From Arthrobacter sp. N199823 (lineage in GTDB: Bacteria > Actinomycetota > Actinomycetes > Actinomycetales > Micrococcaceae), in NCBI RefSeq assembly GCF_002929705.1, contig NZ_PJIN01000004.1, positions 186,001 through 250,000 on the forward strand: a DNA stretch of 64,000 nucleotides, read 5' to 3'. The position numbers and the translations under genes are program-made. Position 1 is the stretch's first letter, and the number at the start of each line of letters is the position of its first letter. This document shows, in pieces, positions 47,433 to 56,169 of this stretch. The notes under the pieces were generated by a model. It saw only the letters and a program-made list of their open reading frames with translations, searched no databases and had not been told where the DNA came from.

Positions 47433-48437
47433 GTGACAAAGACACTTTCCCCTGCCCTGGAAATTTCCGGGCTCATCAAGGACGTGGGGCCCTTGCCGGC
47501 ATTGGATGGCCGGATGAAACGCGTCGTTTCCAACATTAGCCTGACGGCCCACTTTGGTCAGGTGACGGCTCTCTTGGGTGCCAATGGCGCCGGCAAAACC
47601 ACCACCATCGAATGCGCCCAGGGCCTACAAAACCGCACCGGCGGCAGCATTTCACTCCTGGGTCAGGATCCGGAACATGCCGACGCCGCACTGCGTTCCC
47701 GGGTGGGTGTCATGCTGCAGGACGGCGGACTGCCCCCGGCGGCCCGCCCCATTGCGCTGCTCCGCCACGTGGCGGGCTTGTACCAAAACCCGCTGTCTGT
47801 GGACGCCCTGGTAGAGCGGCTCGGCATCAACGAGTTCTCCGACACAAACATTCGCCGCCTCTCCGGTGGCCAGAAGCAGCGCGTGGCTCTGGCCGCTAGT
47901 CTGCTGGGTAACCCGGAGGTGCTGTTTCTCGATGAACCCAGCGCGGGCCTGGATCCGCAGTCGCGCATCATGGTTTTTGAGCTGATTCGGGAACTGCGCG
48001 ACGCTGGCAAGGCCATCATCCTCACCACGCACCTACTCGACGACGCCCAGCGCCTTGCCGACTACGTTTATATTGTGGACAAGGGTGAATCGGTGGCTGC
48101 CGGCACGGTACAGGAACTCCTTGAGTCGTCCACGGCAGCCATGGAACAGCGTGCCATGACGTTCGAGGCCACACCATCTTTGGACGTGTCTGCCCTGCTG
48201 CGCCCCGGACTTGAGTGCTCAGAGACTCGTCCCGGAAGCTACGTTTTGACCGGCCCCTTGGAACCGGCCGATCTTGCCCGCTTTGGCGCCTGGTGTGAAC
48301 GAGCCCATGTCATGCCGACTTCCGTACACCTAGCATCCAAGTCCCTCGAGGACGTGTTCCTTGCCATTTCCGACGGCGCCGCAACAGTTGCCCCTGTTTC
48401 CGCCCATCGCAACTCTCACAGCACGGTGATTTCATGA
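47433..48437 (+). CDS. ABC transporter ATP-binding protein next to sufR and ctaA
   Basis: A 334-residue ATPase of an exporter of the ABC-2 class. Walker A is GANGAGKTT, the signature RLSGGQKQR, Walker B VLFLDEPSAGLDPQ and the switch histidine TTHLLDD. A ~90-residue C-terminal extension follows the ATPase domain. In mycobacteria an equivalent pair also lies between sufR and ctaA, but its substrate is unknown. The start is a GTG 6 bases after a TACAAT. Confidence 0.9.
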   Translation: MTKTLSPALEISGLIKDVGPLPALDGRMKRVVSNISLTAHFGQVTALLGANGAGKTTTIECAQGLQNRTGGSISLLGQDPEHADAALRSRVGVMLQDGGLPPAARPIALLRHVAGLYQNPLSVDALVERLGINEFSDTNIRRLSGGQKQRVALAASLLGNPEVLFLDEPSAGLDPQSRIMVFELIRELRDAGKAIILTTHLLDDAQRLADYVYIVDKGESVAAGTVQELLESSTAAMEQRAMTFEATPSLDVSALLRPGLECSETRPGSYVLTGPLEPADLARFGAWCERAHVMPTSVHLASKSLEDVFLAISDGAATVAPVSAHRNSHSTVIS

Positions 48438-49204
48438 GCACCCTATTCCATAACGCCCCGCCGGCACACGCGGCGAGTCTGACCCGGCGAATTTTGAACC
48501 AGGGCAAGTACGAGGCTTCCACCATGCTGCGCAACGGCGAACAGCTGGTGCTCATGGTGGTCATGCCACTCCTGGGCCTCATTGCACTGGTAGCCACTCC
48601 CCTGCTCGATGACATGGGACACTCCCGTGTTGCTATTGCAGCCCCGGGCATTCTTGCCCTGTGTGCGCTCTCGACGGCATTCACCGGACAGGGTATTGCC
48701 ACCGGATTTGACAGGCGTTATGGGGTCCTACGCTTCATGTCCACCACACCGCTGGGCAAGGGCGGATTGATCGCCGGGAAGGTCATCGCCGTACTGGCCG
48801 CTTTGGCGTTGCAAGTGGTGCTGATTTCCACCGTGGCCGCATTTATGGGCTGGCGCCCGCCACTAGCTGGCGTGTTGCTGGGCATCCCGCTGCTGATTTT
48901 GGGCGCTGCCGCCTTCACGGCAATTGGTCTGCTGATTGCCGGCACCGTCCGTCCTGAAGCGACCCTGGCTATCACCAACCTGGGCTGGATACTGTTCGCC
49001 GCTGTGGGAGGGATTGTGCTGCCAGCAGGCAAGTTCTCCAGCGCCCTCGAGGCATACGTCCAGTGGCTGCCCTCCGGCGCTCTCGGCAACCTGATGCGCG
49101 CTGCACTGATTGAAAGCCGCCTCGATGTGTGGGGGCTCATTATTTTGCTGGCGTGGGGTGTGGCTGCCGCCATCGCCGCCGTCAAATGGTTCAAATGGAA
49201 TTGA
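48434..49204 (+). CDS. ABC-2 type permease
   Basis: A 256-residue membrane subunit with six helices; FDRRYGVLRFMSTTPLGKGGLIAGKV is the cytoplasmic coupling region typical of ABC-2 permeases. Its ATG overlaps the stop of the ATPase gene by 4 bases. Followed closely by ctaA, suggesting one transcript. Confidence 0.88.
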   Translation: MSTLFHNAPPAHAASLTRRILNQGKYEASTMLRNGEQLVLMVVMPLLGLIALVATPLLDDMGHSRVAIAAPGILALCALSTAFTGQGIATGFDRRYGVLRFMSTTPLGKGGLIAGKVIAVLAALALQVVLISTVAAFMGWRPPLAGVLLGIPLLILGAAAFTAIGLLIAGTVRPEATLAITNLGWILFAAVGGIVLPAGKFSSALEAYVQWLPSGALGNLMRAALIESRLDVWGLIILLAWGVAAAIAAVKWFKWN

Positions 49205-49218
49205 GAGGCGACACCGAA

Positions 49219-50175
49219 GTGAGTCAAAGCAGTACCGCAGTAGCCCTGCGCACCTTTGCACAGAAATTACCTACGACCATAACCCCCGCCATCAAGCGCC
49301 TCAGCGTGGCCTCCTTGATCGGTCAAGGCATCTTGATCATCTCCGGTGGTGTGGTGCGAGTTACCGGCTCGGGGCTCGGTTGCCCCACCTGGCCCAAGTG
49401 CACGGCGGAGTCCTTGACGAATACGCCTGCGATGGGCATCCACGGAGTCATCGAATTCGTCAACCGCACGCTCACTTTCGGTCTTGCCGCCATCGCCCTG
49501 GTCCTGCTGGTTCTGCTGTGGAACCTGCGCCACGAACGTAAGGATCTATTCTGGTTGGCGTTTGGTCTTCTGGCCGTCATCCCCGCCCAAGCCATTATTG
49601 GCGGCATCACAGTGCTCTCGGGCCTGAATCCTTATGTCGTGAGCCTGCACTTCCTGGTCTCCGCAGCGCTAGTGGTGGTCTCCATGTTGATGGTCAACAG
49701 GACCTACGGCCGCACGGGTATTTCGGGACCCCATGACGTTCCTCGCGCCAAGCCCCTCATTCGCCAGCTAAGTGTCATCGCCGCCGTGGCCAGTTATCTG
49801 GCAGTAGTGTTGGGCACTTTGGTTACAGGTTCCGGTCCACACTCAGGCGATGCCACCTCGCCGCGTATGGAATTGGACGGCTACCTTGTGACTCGCATGC
49901 ACGCCGTCCCCGTCTACGTGCTCGTGGCGACGGCGTTGCTGCTGGTCATTTTGCTATGGCGCAACGGCAAGGGTGATATCCTCCGAAACGCAGCCTTGAT
50001 CCTGTTCGTGTCGGTGCTCTTCCAGGGCGTCATTGGATACTGGCAGTACTTCACCGGCATTCCGATCCTTCTCGTGGTGGTCCACATGTTCGGAGCCTCG
50101 CTCATGCTCTCCGTTGCCACCAACATGATTGATGTGGCGCTTCGCCGCGGCAAGGACCAAGTTCAGCTCAAGTAG
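49219..50175 (+). CDS. ctaA: Heme A synthase
   Basis: A 318-residue membrane protein that oxidises heme O to heme A for aa3 oxidase. VRVTGSGLGCPTWPKC has the conserved cysteine pair of the CtaA external loop; helices with EFVNRT, VSLHFLVSA, VTRMHAVPVY and VVHMF supply the four heme-binding histidines or their neighbours (His in IHGVIEF, LHF, MHA, VHM). The GTG at 49219 has GAGAGG 10 bases upstream; an ATG inside the previous gene is an alternative. Confidence 0.93.
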   Translation: MSQSSTAVALRTFAQKLPTTITPAIKRLSVASLIGQGILIISGGVVRVTGSGLGCPTWPKCTAESLTNTPAMGIHGVIEFVNRTLTFGLAAIALVLLVLLWNLRHERKDLFWLAFGLLAVIPAQAIIGGITVLSGLNPYVVSLHFLVSAALVVVSMLMVNRTYGRTGISGPHDVPRAKPLIRQLSVIAAVASYLAVVLGTLVTGSGPHSGDATSPRMELDGYLVTRMHAVPVYVLVATALLLVILLWRNGKGDILRNAALILFVSVLFQGVIGYWQYFTGIPILLVVVHMFGASLMLSVATNMIDVALRRGKDQVQLK

Positions 50176-50248
50176 CCTCCCGCTCCAGTACAGCGGGCCC
50201 AGAGGCTCATGGTCGGAGTGACAGGGCTGCACGGACTGCTGCTTGTCA

Positions 50249-50292
50249 GGCCCGGTGTCCATACCCGAAAAGGTATCGGCACCGGGCTTTTT
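50249..50292 (+). terminator. Terminator of ctaA
   Basis: A GCCCGGTG stem with an inner ATACC/GGTAT stem (50250-50287), followed by TTTTT. Confidence 0.85.
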
Positions 50293-50316
50293 CATGCCCG
50301 TTTGTCCACCGTGTTC

Positions 50317-50416
50317 TACTCCGTTTTGCCCTCCATGTTGCACCCCGTTTGGCACTCCGTTTAGTACTCCGTGCCCCTGGTACTCCGTTTTGTACTCCGT
50401 GTAGTACCCCGTGCGC
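50317..50416. repeat. 12 bp degenerate tandem array
   Basis: About eight units related to TACTCCGTTTTG, for example CACTCCGTTTAG, TACTCCGTTTTG, TACTCCGTGTAG; one unit is 4 bases longer. It follows the ctaA terminator. Confidence 0.75.
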
Positions 50417-50450
50417 CGATTCTTGCTGCCCCGACGCGTTCTGGTGCCCG

Positions 50451-51190
50451 ACTCCCCGGTCAGTGTCCAGATAATGCCACTTAGGAACCCCGAAAACTGC
50501 TCATAACGACATTATCTGGACACTCGACGGCGGAGCGGAATGGACAGGGTCAGATGGAGCTCGCCGGGAAGAACTCACCGACCAACCTAGGTCTGGCGAA
50601 TCAACAGGGCAAAATGGCGGCGATCAGCTGGCACGGTCCCGGCTCCGCCCTCCCCGCACCCCGGGCACGCTAATACCGCCCTCAGCGAGCCCGTACTTGC
50701 AGCTAGAGGCGGCACCTAACGAGCCAGCGCTTGCTGACGACGCGTTCTAACGAGCCAGCGCCTGCCGCCACAGAAGCGTTAGGTCACCTGACTCCCCGGT
50801 CAGTGTCCATATAATGCCACTTAGAAGCCCCAAAATCCGCTCATAACGACATTAACTGGACACTCGACGGCGGAGCGGAATGGACAGGGTCAGATGGAGC
50901 CCGCCGGGAAGAACTCACCGACCAACCTAGGTCTGGCGAATCAACAGGGCAAAATGGCGGCGATCAGCTGGCACGGTCCCGGCTCCGCCCTCCCCACTGC
51001 CCGCACTCCGGACTCCGGGCACGCTAATACCGCCCTCAGCGAGCCCGTACTTGCAGCTAGAGGCGGCACCTAACGAGCCAGCGCCTGCCGCCACAGAGGC
51101 GTTAGGTTACCTGGCTCCCCGGTCAGTGTCCAGATAATGCCACTTAGAAGCCCCAAAATCCGCTCATAACGACATTATCTGGACACTCGA
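50451..51190. repeat. Three-copy ~330 bp tandem array with internal inverted repeats
   Basis: Copies begin at 50451, 50791 and about 51114 (third copy truncated to ~75 bases). Each starts CTCCCCGGTC and then holds AGTGTCCAGATAATG paired with CATTATCTGGACACT 33 bases later (50462-50476/50510-50524; 50802-50816/50850-50864 with one change in each arm; 51125-51139/51173-51187). Long stretches between copies A and B are identical. A second motif, CCTAACGAGCCAGCGC...GCGTTAGG, occurs at each copy end. Confidence 0.88.
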
Positions 51191-51260
51191 CGGCGGAATG
51201 GAGCGGAATAGACGGAACGCGACAGGACATAGTGTCCCAGGCCGAGGACTTAACCAGCAA

Positions 51261-51294
51261 CGGCCGGCTCCTTCCGTGGGGAAGGTGCCGGCCG
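51261..51294 (-). terminator. Hairpin downstream of ctaB
   Basis: CGGCCGGCTCCTTCC and GGAAGGTGCCGGCCG with one mismatch and a GTGG loop, 76 bases beyond the ctaB stop. No T run. Confidence 0.6.
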
Positions 51295-51301
51295 CCGTCG
51301 T

Positions 51302-51336
51302 GCGGTGCAAGGTGCGCGGTGCACGGTGCACGGTGC
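51302..51336. repeat. 7 bp tandem repeat
   Basis: Five units of NNGGTGC (GC, AA, GC, AC, AC variants) just downstream of ctaB. Confidence 0.75.
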
Positions 51337-51369
51337 GCAACATTATGCGCGTGATAGAAGTCGGAGCGA

Positions 51370-52374
51370 TCAGCCCATCAAAGCAGAACCAACAAACGGG
51401 TCCACAGCCAGCGAGAGGAATACCAGCGTCAGGTAGCTGATGGAAACATGGAACACCTTCATGGCGTTCTTCTTCGTGACGAGGTCTTTCTTCGAGTTGT
51501 TGTAGAGGACATGTGCCTCGTACAAGAACCAGGCACCCGCAGCGAGGGCCACGACGGTGTAAACAATGCCAGCGCCGCCGAGCGGGATCATGAGCAGTGA
51601 GCACGCCACCATGGCCCAGGTGTAAAGGACAACCTGGACGGCAACGGTGCGGGAACCGGCCACGGCGCCGAGCATGGGGACGTTGACGGCGTTGTAGTCG
51701 TCGCTGTAGCGCATGGACAGCGGCCAGTAGTGTGGCGGTGTCCAGAGGAAAATCACCATGAACAAGATGATGGCGGGCCACTGGACGGAGTTGGTCACAG
51801 CCGACCACGCGATCAGGACCGGGAAACAACCGGCGGCTCCGCCCCAGACAATGTTCTGTGATGTGCGGCGTTTGAGAATGATGGAATACACCACCACGTA
51901 GACAAAGATTGCGCCAATGCCCAGCATTCCTGTGAGGGGATTCACACTCCACAATAAGACAACGGCAATGACTGTGAGCACCCAGGAGAAGATCAGAGCT
52001 TCACGGGGAGTGATGACGCCCGTCACCAAAGGCCGCTTCGATGTGCGGTTCATGACCTTGTCAATATCGCGGTCGATGTAGCAGTTGAATGCTCCTGCAG
52101 CGCCAGCGGCCAGTGCGCCACCAACCATCGTGGCCAGCATCAGCCAGAGGCTGGGAACGCCGCTCTTGCCGGAAAACCCCTGCGCATAAAACATGGTGGG
52201 CAAGGTGGTGACTAGCAGAAGCTCAACGACCCGGGGCTTGGTCAACGCCAGATATCCTTTGGCCTTTTCCGAGAAACTTGGCGAAACTTTGGCCGAAGCC
52301 CCAGTTGCCGGGCTATGTGTCGCACTCACGTGTAATGTCACCATGTTTTCATTGTTGTCTTTAGTGCCGGTCAC
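51370..52374 (-). CDS. ctaB: Protoheme IX farnesyltransferase (heme O synthase)
   Basis: A UbiA-type prenyltransferase of 334 residues (324 if the internal ATG at 52344 is the start). [39 protein letters not shown] (first Asp-rich motif) and [13 protein letters not shown] (second) are intact, with about nine helices. It adds a farnesyl group to heme B, providing heme O for CtaA. A 17-base palindrome lies 6 bases before the GTG start. Confidence 0.93.
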   Translation of the reverse strand: MTGTKDNNENMVTLHVSATHSPATGASAKVSPSFSEKAKGYLALTKPRVVELLLVTTLPTMFYAQGFSGKSGVPSLWLMLATMVGGALAAGAAGAFNCYIDRDIDKVMNRTSKRPLVTGVITPREALIFSWVLTVIAVVLLWSVNPLTGMLGIGAIFVYVVVYSIILKRRTSQNIVWGGAAGCFPVLIAWSAVTNSVQWPAIILFMVIFLWTPPHYWPLSMRYSDDYNAVNVPMLGAVAGSRTVAVQVVLYTWAMVACSLLMIPLGGAGIVYTVVALAAGAWFLYEAHVLYNNSKKDLVTKKNAMKVFHVSISYLTLVFLSLAVDPFVGSALMG

Positions 52375-52775
52375 ATCCTGGGCGCAATTATTGCGCCGGA
52401 TGTCGCTGTTATGCCAGCCTCGCCAAGATTGCCCGCGAACAGGGACGCTACTGGCGCGTTACAGACGCGTTAAACCTCTCTTCATCATAGCGGATTTCCC
52501 TACGGAAGAGCGAAAATCGCCATTGTCAAGACCGGCTCCAACTCTGCGCAACATGTGAAAACTAATCACGTTCCGGGTACTAAATCGTGTAACTTTAGAA
52601 TTGCCTCATGGCATGAGATTTTAGCGGTCACACCACCGTGGGACTAAGCTTGCAATTGCTGAAGCATCACCGCAGTGCGGAGCCAGCAGCGTGCGCCGGG
52701 TACCTCAGGGCAACCGGTTGCATTCAAGTCGCCCGCACCTGCATTATTTATGCACATAACGAGAGGGACCTGTCA
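52375..52775. other. Divergent ctaB/tkt intergenic region
   Basis: 401 bases without a credible gene. Besides the palindrome at 52381-52397 it has a -10-like TAGAAT at 52596-52601 and a 13-base inverted repeat CTCATGGCATGAG at 52605-52617, followed by ATTTTAG. A ribosome site GAGAGGG (52761-52767) serves tkt. The tkt mRNA leader may therefore be up to ~170 bases long. Confidence 0.5.
52381..52397. promoter_or_regulatory. Perfect palindrome before ctaB
   Basis: GGCGCAATTATTGCGCC: 8-base arms around a central T. If the GTG at 52374 is the start, it overlaps the 5' leader or promoter and could be an operator or an RNA hairpin. Confidence 0.45.
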
Positions 52776-54902
52776 GTGTCACATCAGGATTTGCCAACGT
52801 TCACCTGGACCGCCAACGATCAGCGCGCAGTAGACACCGCACGCATTTTGGCCGCTGACGCCGTTGAGAAGGTGGGCAACGGCCACCCCGGAACAGCCAT
52901 GTCACTGGCGCCGGCTGCGTACTTGTTGTTCCAGAAGGTCATGCGGATTGATCCGAAGAACCCCGACTGGATTGGCCGCGACCGCTTTATCCTCTCCCCC
53001 GGCCACACCTCGCTGACACTGTATGTGCAGCTCTTCCTCTCCGGCTACGGCCTGGAGCTCTCCGACTTGGAAGCCCTGCGCACCTGGGGATCATTGACCC
53101 CCGGTCACCCCGAGTACAAGCACACCGCCGGCGTCGAGATCACCACCGGCCCGTTGGGCCAGGGCCTGGCCTCTGCTGTTGGCTTCGCCTACTCACAGCG
53201 CCGTATGCGAGGCATGCTCGATCCCGAAGCTGCCCCCGGCACCAGCCCGTTCGACCACACTGTCTGGGTCATTGCTTCCGACGGCGACCTTCAGGAAGGC
53301 GTGACCAGCGAGGCTTCCAGCCTTGCCGGCCACCAGGAACTGGGCAACATGGTTGTTGTCTACGACTCCAACCACATCTCCATTGAAGACGACACCAACA
53401 TCGCCTACTCCGAAGATGTCCTCAAGCGCTACGAAGCCTACGGCTGGCACGTACAGCGCGTTGACTGGACCAAGACGGGCGAATACGTCGAGGACGTTGC
53501 GGAACTGCACGCCGCTTTGGCTGCAGCGAAGGCGGAGACCACCAAGCCTTCCTTGATCTCCCTGCGGACGATCATTGGTTACCCGGCTCCCAAGAAGCAG
53601 AACACCGGCGCTATCCACGGCTCTGCTTTGGGCGCCGCTGAAGTTGCTGCCGTCAAGGAAGTTTTGGGCTTCGACCCAGAAAAGAGCTTCGACGTAGAAC
53701 CGGCAGTTCTGGAGCACGCACGCGCAGTTGTAGATCGCGGCGCCGCAACCCATGAAGAGTGGAACACCAGCTTCAACGCCTGGGCCGCTGCCAACCCGGA
53801 AAACGCTGCCTTGCTGGAGCGCATCCAGAAGAAGGAACTGCCGGCAGGCTGGGAAGAAAACCTCCCCGTCTTCGAAGGCGGCAAGGCTGTCTCCACCCGC
53901 GCAGCATCAGGTAAGGTGCTGAACTCCATCGGCGCCGTACTGCCTGAACTTTGGGGCGGCTCCTGCGACCTGGCTGGTTCCAACAACACCACCATTGAAG
54001 GTGCCGGATCGTTCGTGCCTGCTTCCAAGCAGACCGAGACCTGGTCAGGTGGCCCCTACGGCCGCGTCCTCCACTTCGGTATCCGTGAGCACGCTGCCGC
54101 CTCCATTGTGAACGGCATCCACCTCAGCGGCCCCACCCGCGCATTCTCCGGCACGTTCTTGATCTTCAGCGATTACCAGCGTCCGGCCATCCGCCTCTCG
54201 GCACTGATGGGCGTACCGTCCATCTACGTATGGACGCACGATTCCATCGGTTTGGGCGAAGATGGACCCACACACCAGCCTGTCGAGCAGCTCTCGAGCC
54301 TGCGCGCCATTCCGGGCCTGGACGTTGTCCGCCCCGGTGATTCCAATGAAGTTGCGGCTTCCTGGAAGAAGATTCTGGAAACCACTGACAACCCGGCCGG
54401 CATTGTGCTGACACGTCAGAACATCCCCACGTACTCCCGTGGCGCTGGTGCAGCTACCGCCACCGAGTTTGGTTCCGCAGACTTGGTTGCCAACGGCGGC
54501 TACGTTTTGGCAGAGGCCGTGTCCGACGGCGCAGTGGTCACCCCCGCTGTCATCCTCATCGCCACCGGTTCCGAGGTTCAGCTGGCTGTTGAGGCCCGCG
54601 AGGCTCTCGCTGCTGACGGCATCGCCGCCCGCGTTGTCTCCATGCCGTGTGTTGAGTGGTTCAACGCTCAGAGCCCGGAATACCGCGAATCAGTATTGCC
54701 CGCAGGTGTTAAGGCCCGTGTCTCGGTCGAGGCTGGCTTGGCACTGGGTTGGCGCGAGTTCGTTGGCGATGCAGGCCGTTCCATCTCCTTGGAGCACTTC
54801 GGCGCCTCCGCTGACTACAAGATCCTTTTCGAGAAGTTCGGCATCACCACCGAGGCAGTCACTGCTGCCGCCAAGGACTCCATCGCAACGGCTAACGCTT
54901 AA
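52776..54902 (+). CDS. tkt: Transketolase
   Basis: A 708-residue thiamine diphosphate enzyme moving two-carbon units in the non-oxidative pentose phosphate pathway. GNGHPGTAMSLAPAAYLLF, HTAGVEITTGPLGQGLASAVG and SDGDLQEGVTSEA (the GDG motif) are in the N-terminal half, and YVWTHDSIGLGEDGPTHQPVEQL in the middle domain. The GTG start has GAGAGGG 8 bases upstream. First gene of tkt-tal-pgi-zwf-opcA-pgl. Confidence 0.95.
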   Translation: MSHQDLPTFTWTANDQRAVDTARILAADAVEKVGNGHPGTAMSLAPAAYLLFQKVMRIDPKNPDWIGRDRFILSPGHTSLTLYVQLFLSGYGLELSDLEALRTWGSLTPGHPEYKHTAGVEITTGPLGQGLASAVGFAYSQRRMRGMLDPEAAPGTSPFDHTVWVIASDGDLQEGVTSEASSLAGHQELGNMVVVYDSNHISIEDDTNIAYSEDVLKRYEAYGWHVQRVDWTKTGEYVEDVAELHAALAAAKAETTKPSLISLRTIIGYPAPKKQNTGAIHGSALGAAEVAAVKEVLGFDPEKSFDVEPAVLEHARAVVDRGAATHEEWNTSFNAWAAANPENAALLERIQKKELPAGWEENLPVFEGGKAVSTRAASGKVLNSIGAVLPELWGGSCDLAGSNNTTIEGAGSFVPASKQTETWSGGPYGRVLHFGIREHAAASIVNGIHLSGPTRAFSGTFLIFSDYQRPAIRLSALMGVPSIYVWTHDSIGLGEDGPTHQPVEQLSSLRAIPGLDVVRPGDSNEVAASWKKILETTDNPAGIVLTRQNIPTYSRGAGAATATEFGSADLVANGGYVLAEAVSDGAVVTPAVILIATGSEVQLAVEAREALAADGIAARVVSMPCVEWFNAQSPEYRESVLPAGVKARVSVEAGLALGWREFVGDAGRSISLEHFGASADYKILFEKFGITTEAVTAAAKDSIATANA

Positions 54903-54925
54903 TCGATCGCACGTCACACCTGTAG

Positions 54926-54972
54926 TTCCCGAAGGCCGGCACACCGCATCACCGTACGCCGGCCTTCGGGAA
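54926..54972 (+). terminator. Hairpin between tkt and tal
   Basis: Perfect 15-base arms, TTCCCGAAGGCCGGC and GCCGGCCTTCGGGAA, with a 17-base loop and no T run. It may end part of the tkt transcripts or stabilise a processed end. Confidence 0.6.
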
Positions 54973-55042
54973 TACAACCTCTCACCTGCAACGCTATTAA
55001 TTGCAGGGCCTTAATCCACCAGGAACACAAGGAAGTAGCACA

Positions 55043-56164
55043 ATGACTAACTCAACACCCACCGCAGCCGTCTCCGCCGCCGGCGTGTCCATCTGGCTCG
55101 ACGATCTCTCACGCAGCCGGATCAGCACCGGTAATCTTTCTGCCCTGATCGCAGAAAAGAACGTTGTTGGCGTCACCACCAACCCCAGCATTTTTGAAGC
55201 AGCCATCACCAAGAGCGATGACTACAAGTCGGAGCTGGCCAAGTTCTCCGCCGCCGGCATCAACGCCGAAGATGCAGTCTTTGAACTCACCACAGCAGAT
55301 GTTGCTGACGGTTGCGATATTTTCGCCCCTATCTATGATTCCACCGCCGGCGTTGACGGCCGTGTCTCCATCGAAGTTGACCCGCGCAAGGCCTGGGACA
55401 CCGAGGGCACCATTGCCGAGGCCAAGCGCCTCTACGCCAAGGTCAACAAGAAGAACGTGCTGATCAAGATCCCGGCAACCCTTGAAGGCCTCGAAGCCAT
55501 CACGGCAACCTTGGGCGAAGGCATCAGCGTCAACGTCACCCTCATCTTCTCGCTGGACCGCTACCGCGCCGTCATGAACGCGTTCCTCAGCGGCCTGGAG
55601 CTAGCAAAGACCAACGGCCACAACCTGGCCGAGATCCACTCTGTGGCTTCCTTCTTCGTTTCCCGCGTTGACCTGGAAATCGACAACCGTCTCGAAGCCA
55701 TTGGCACCGAAGAGGCAGCAGCCCTGAAGGGCAAGGCCGGACTGGCCAACGCTCGCTTGGCATACCAGGCGTTCGAGGAAGTCTTCTCCTCGGAGCGTTG
55801 GGCCGTGTTGGCTGACGCCGGTGCACTCCCCCAGCGTCCACTGTGGGCCTCCACCGGCGTGAAGAACCCGGCATACCCGGACACCATGTACGTCACCGAG
55901 CTGGTCGCCGCGCACGTGGTCAACACCATGCCGGAAAAGACTCTCGATGCAACCTTCGATCACGGCGTGGTCACCGGTGACACCATCACGGGCACCTACG
56001 AGGAATCAAACGCTCTCCTGAACAAGCTCGAGGGCCTTGGCATCTCCTACAATGATGTTGTGGGCGTTCTGGAAACCGAAGGCTTGGACAAGTTCGTTGC
56101 CAGCTGGAAGGACCTCTTGAACCACGTTCAGGTTGCTCTTGACGCTGCCGGCGCGGAAGGCTGA
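55043..56164 (+). CDS. tal: Transaldolase
   Basis: A 373-residue transaldolase of the actinobacterial/cyanobacterial subfamily. [28 protein letters not shown] and [16 protein letters not shown] (with the Schiff-base lysine in IKIPAT) are clear. AAGGAAG lies 7 bases before the ATG. It ends 5 bases before pgi. Confidence 0.95.
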   Translation: MTNSTPTAAVSAAGVSIWLDDLSRSRISTGNLSALIAEKNVVGVTTNPSIFEAAITKSDDYKSELAKFSAAGINAEDAVFELTTADVADGCDIFAPIYDSTAGVDGRVSIEVDPRKAWDTEGTIAEAKRLYAKVNKKNVLIKIPATLEGLEAITATLGEGISVNVTLIFSLDRYRAVMNAFLSGLELAKTNGHNLAEIHSVASFFVSRVDLEIDNRLEAIGTEEAAALKGKAGLANARLAYQAFEEVFSSERWAVLADAGALPQRPLWASTGVKNPAYPDTMYVTELVAAHVVNTMPEKTLDATFDHGVVTGDTITGTYEESNALLNKLEGLGISYNDVVGVLETEGLDKFVASWKDLLNHVQVALDAAGAEG

Positions 56165-56169
56165 CGGCC

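Larger units (their letters stand above)
50293..51369. other. Gene-free region between ctaA and ctaB
   Basis: About 1.08 kb with no credible gene; open frames here are short, unconserved in pattern and follow the repeats. It contains a 12 bp degenerate array, a three-copy large tandem array and, near ctaB, a hairpin and a 7 bp array, each listed separately. No transposase or integrase remnant was seen. Confidence 0.7.

Noticed and set aside
50451-51190. CRISPR array
   Set aside because: Units are ~330 bases, nearly identical throughout and without unique spacers or cas genes.
51164-51952. 262-codon minus-strand open frame
   Set aside because: Lies in another frame of ctaB and runs into the repeat region; ctaB motifs occupy the real frame.
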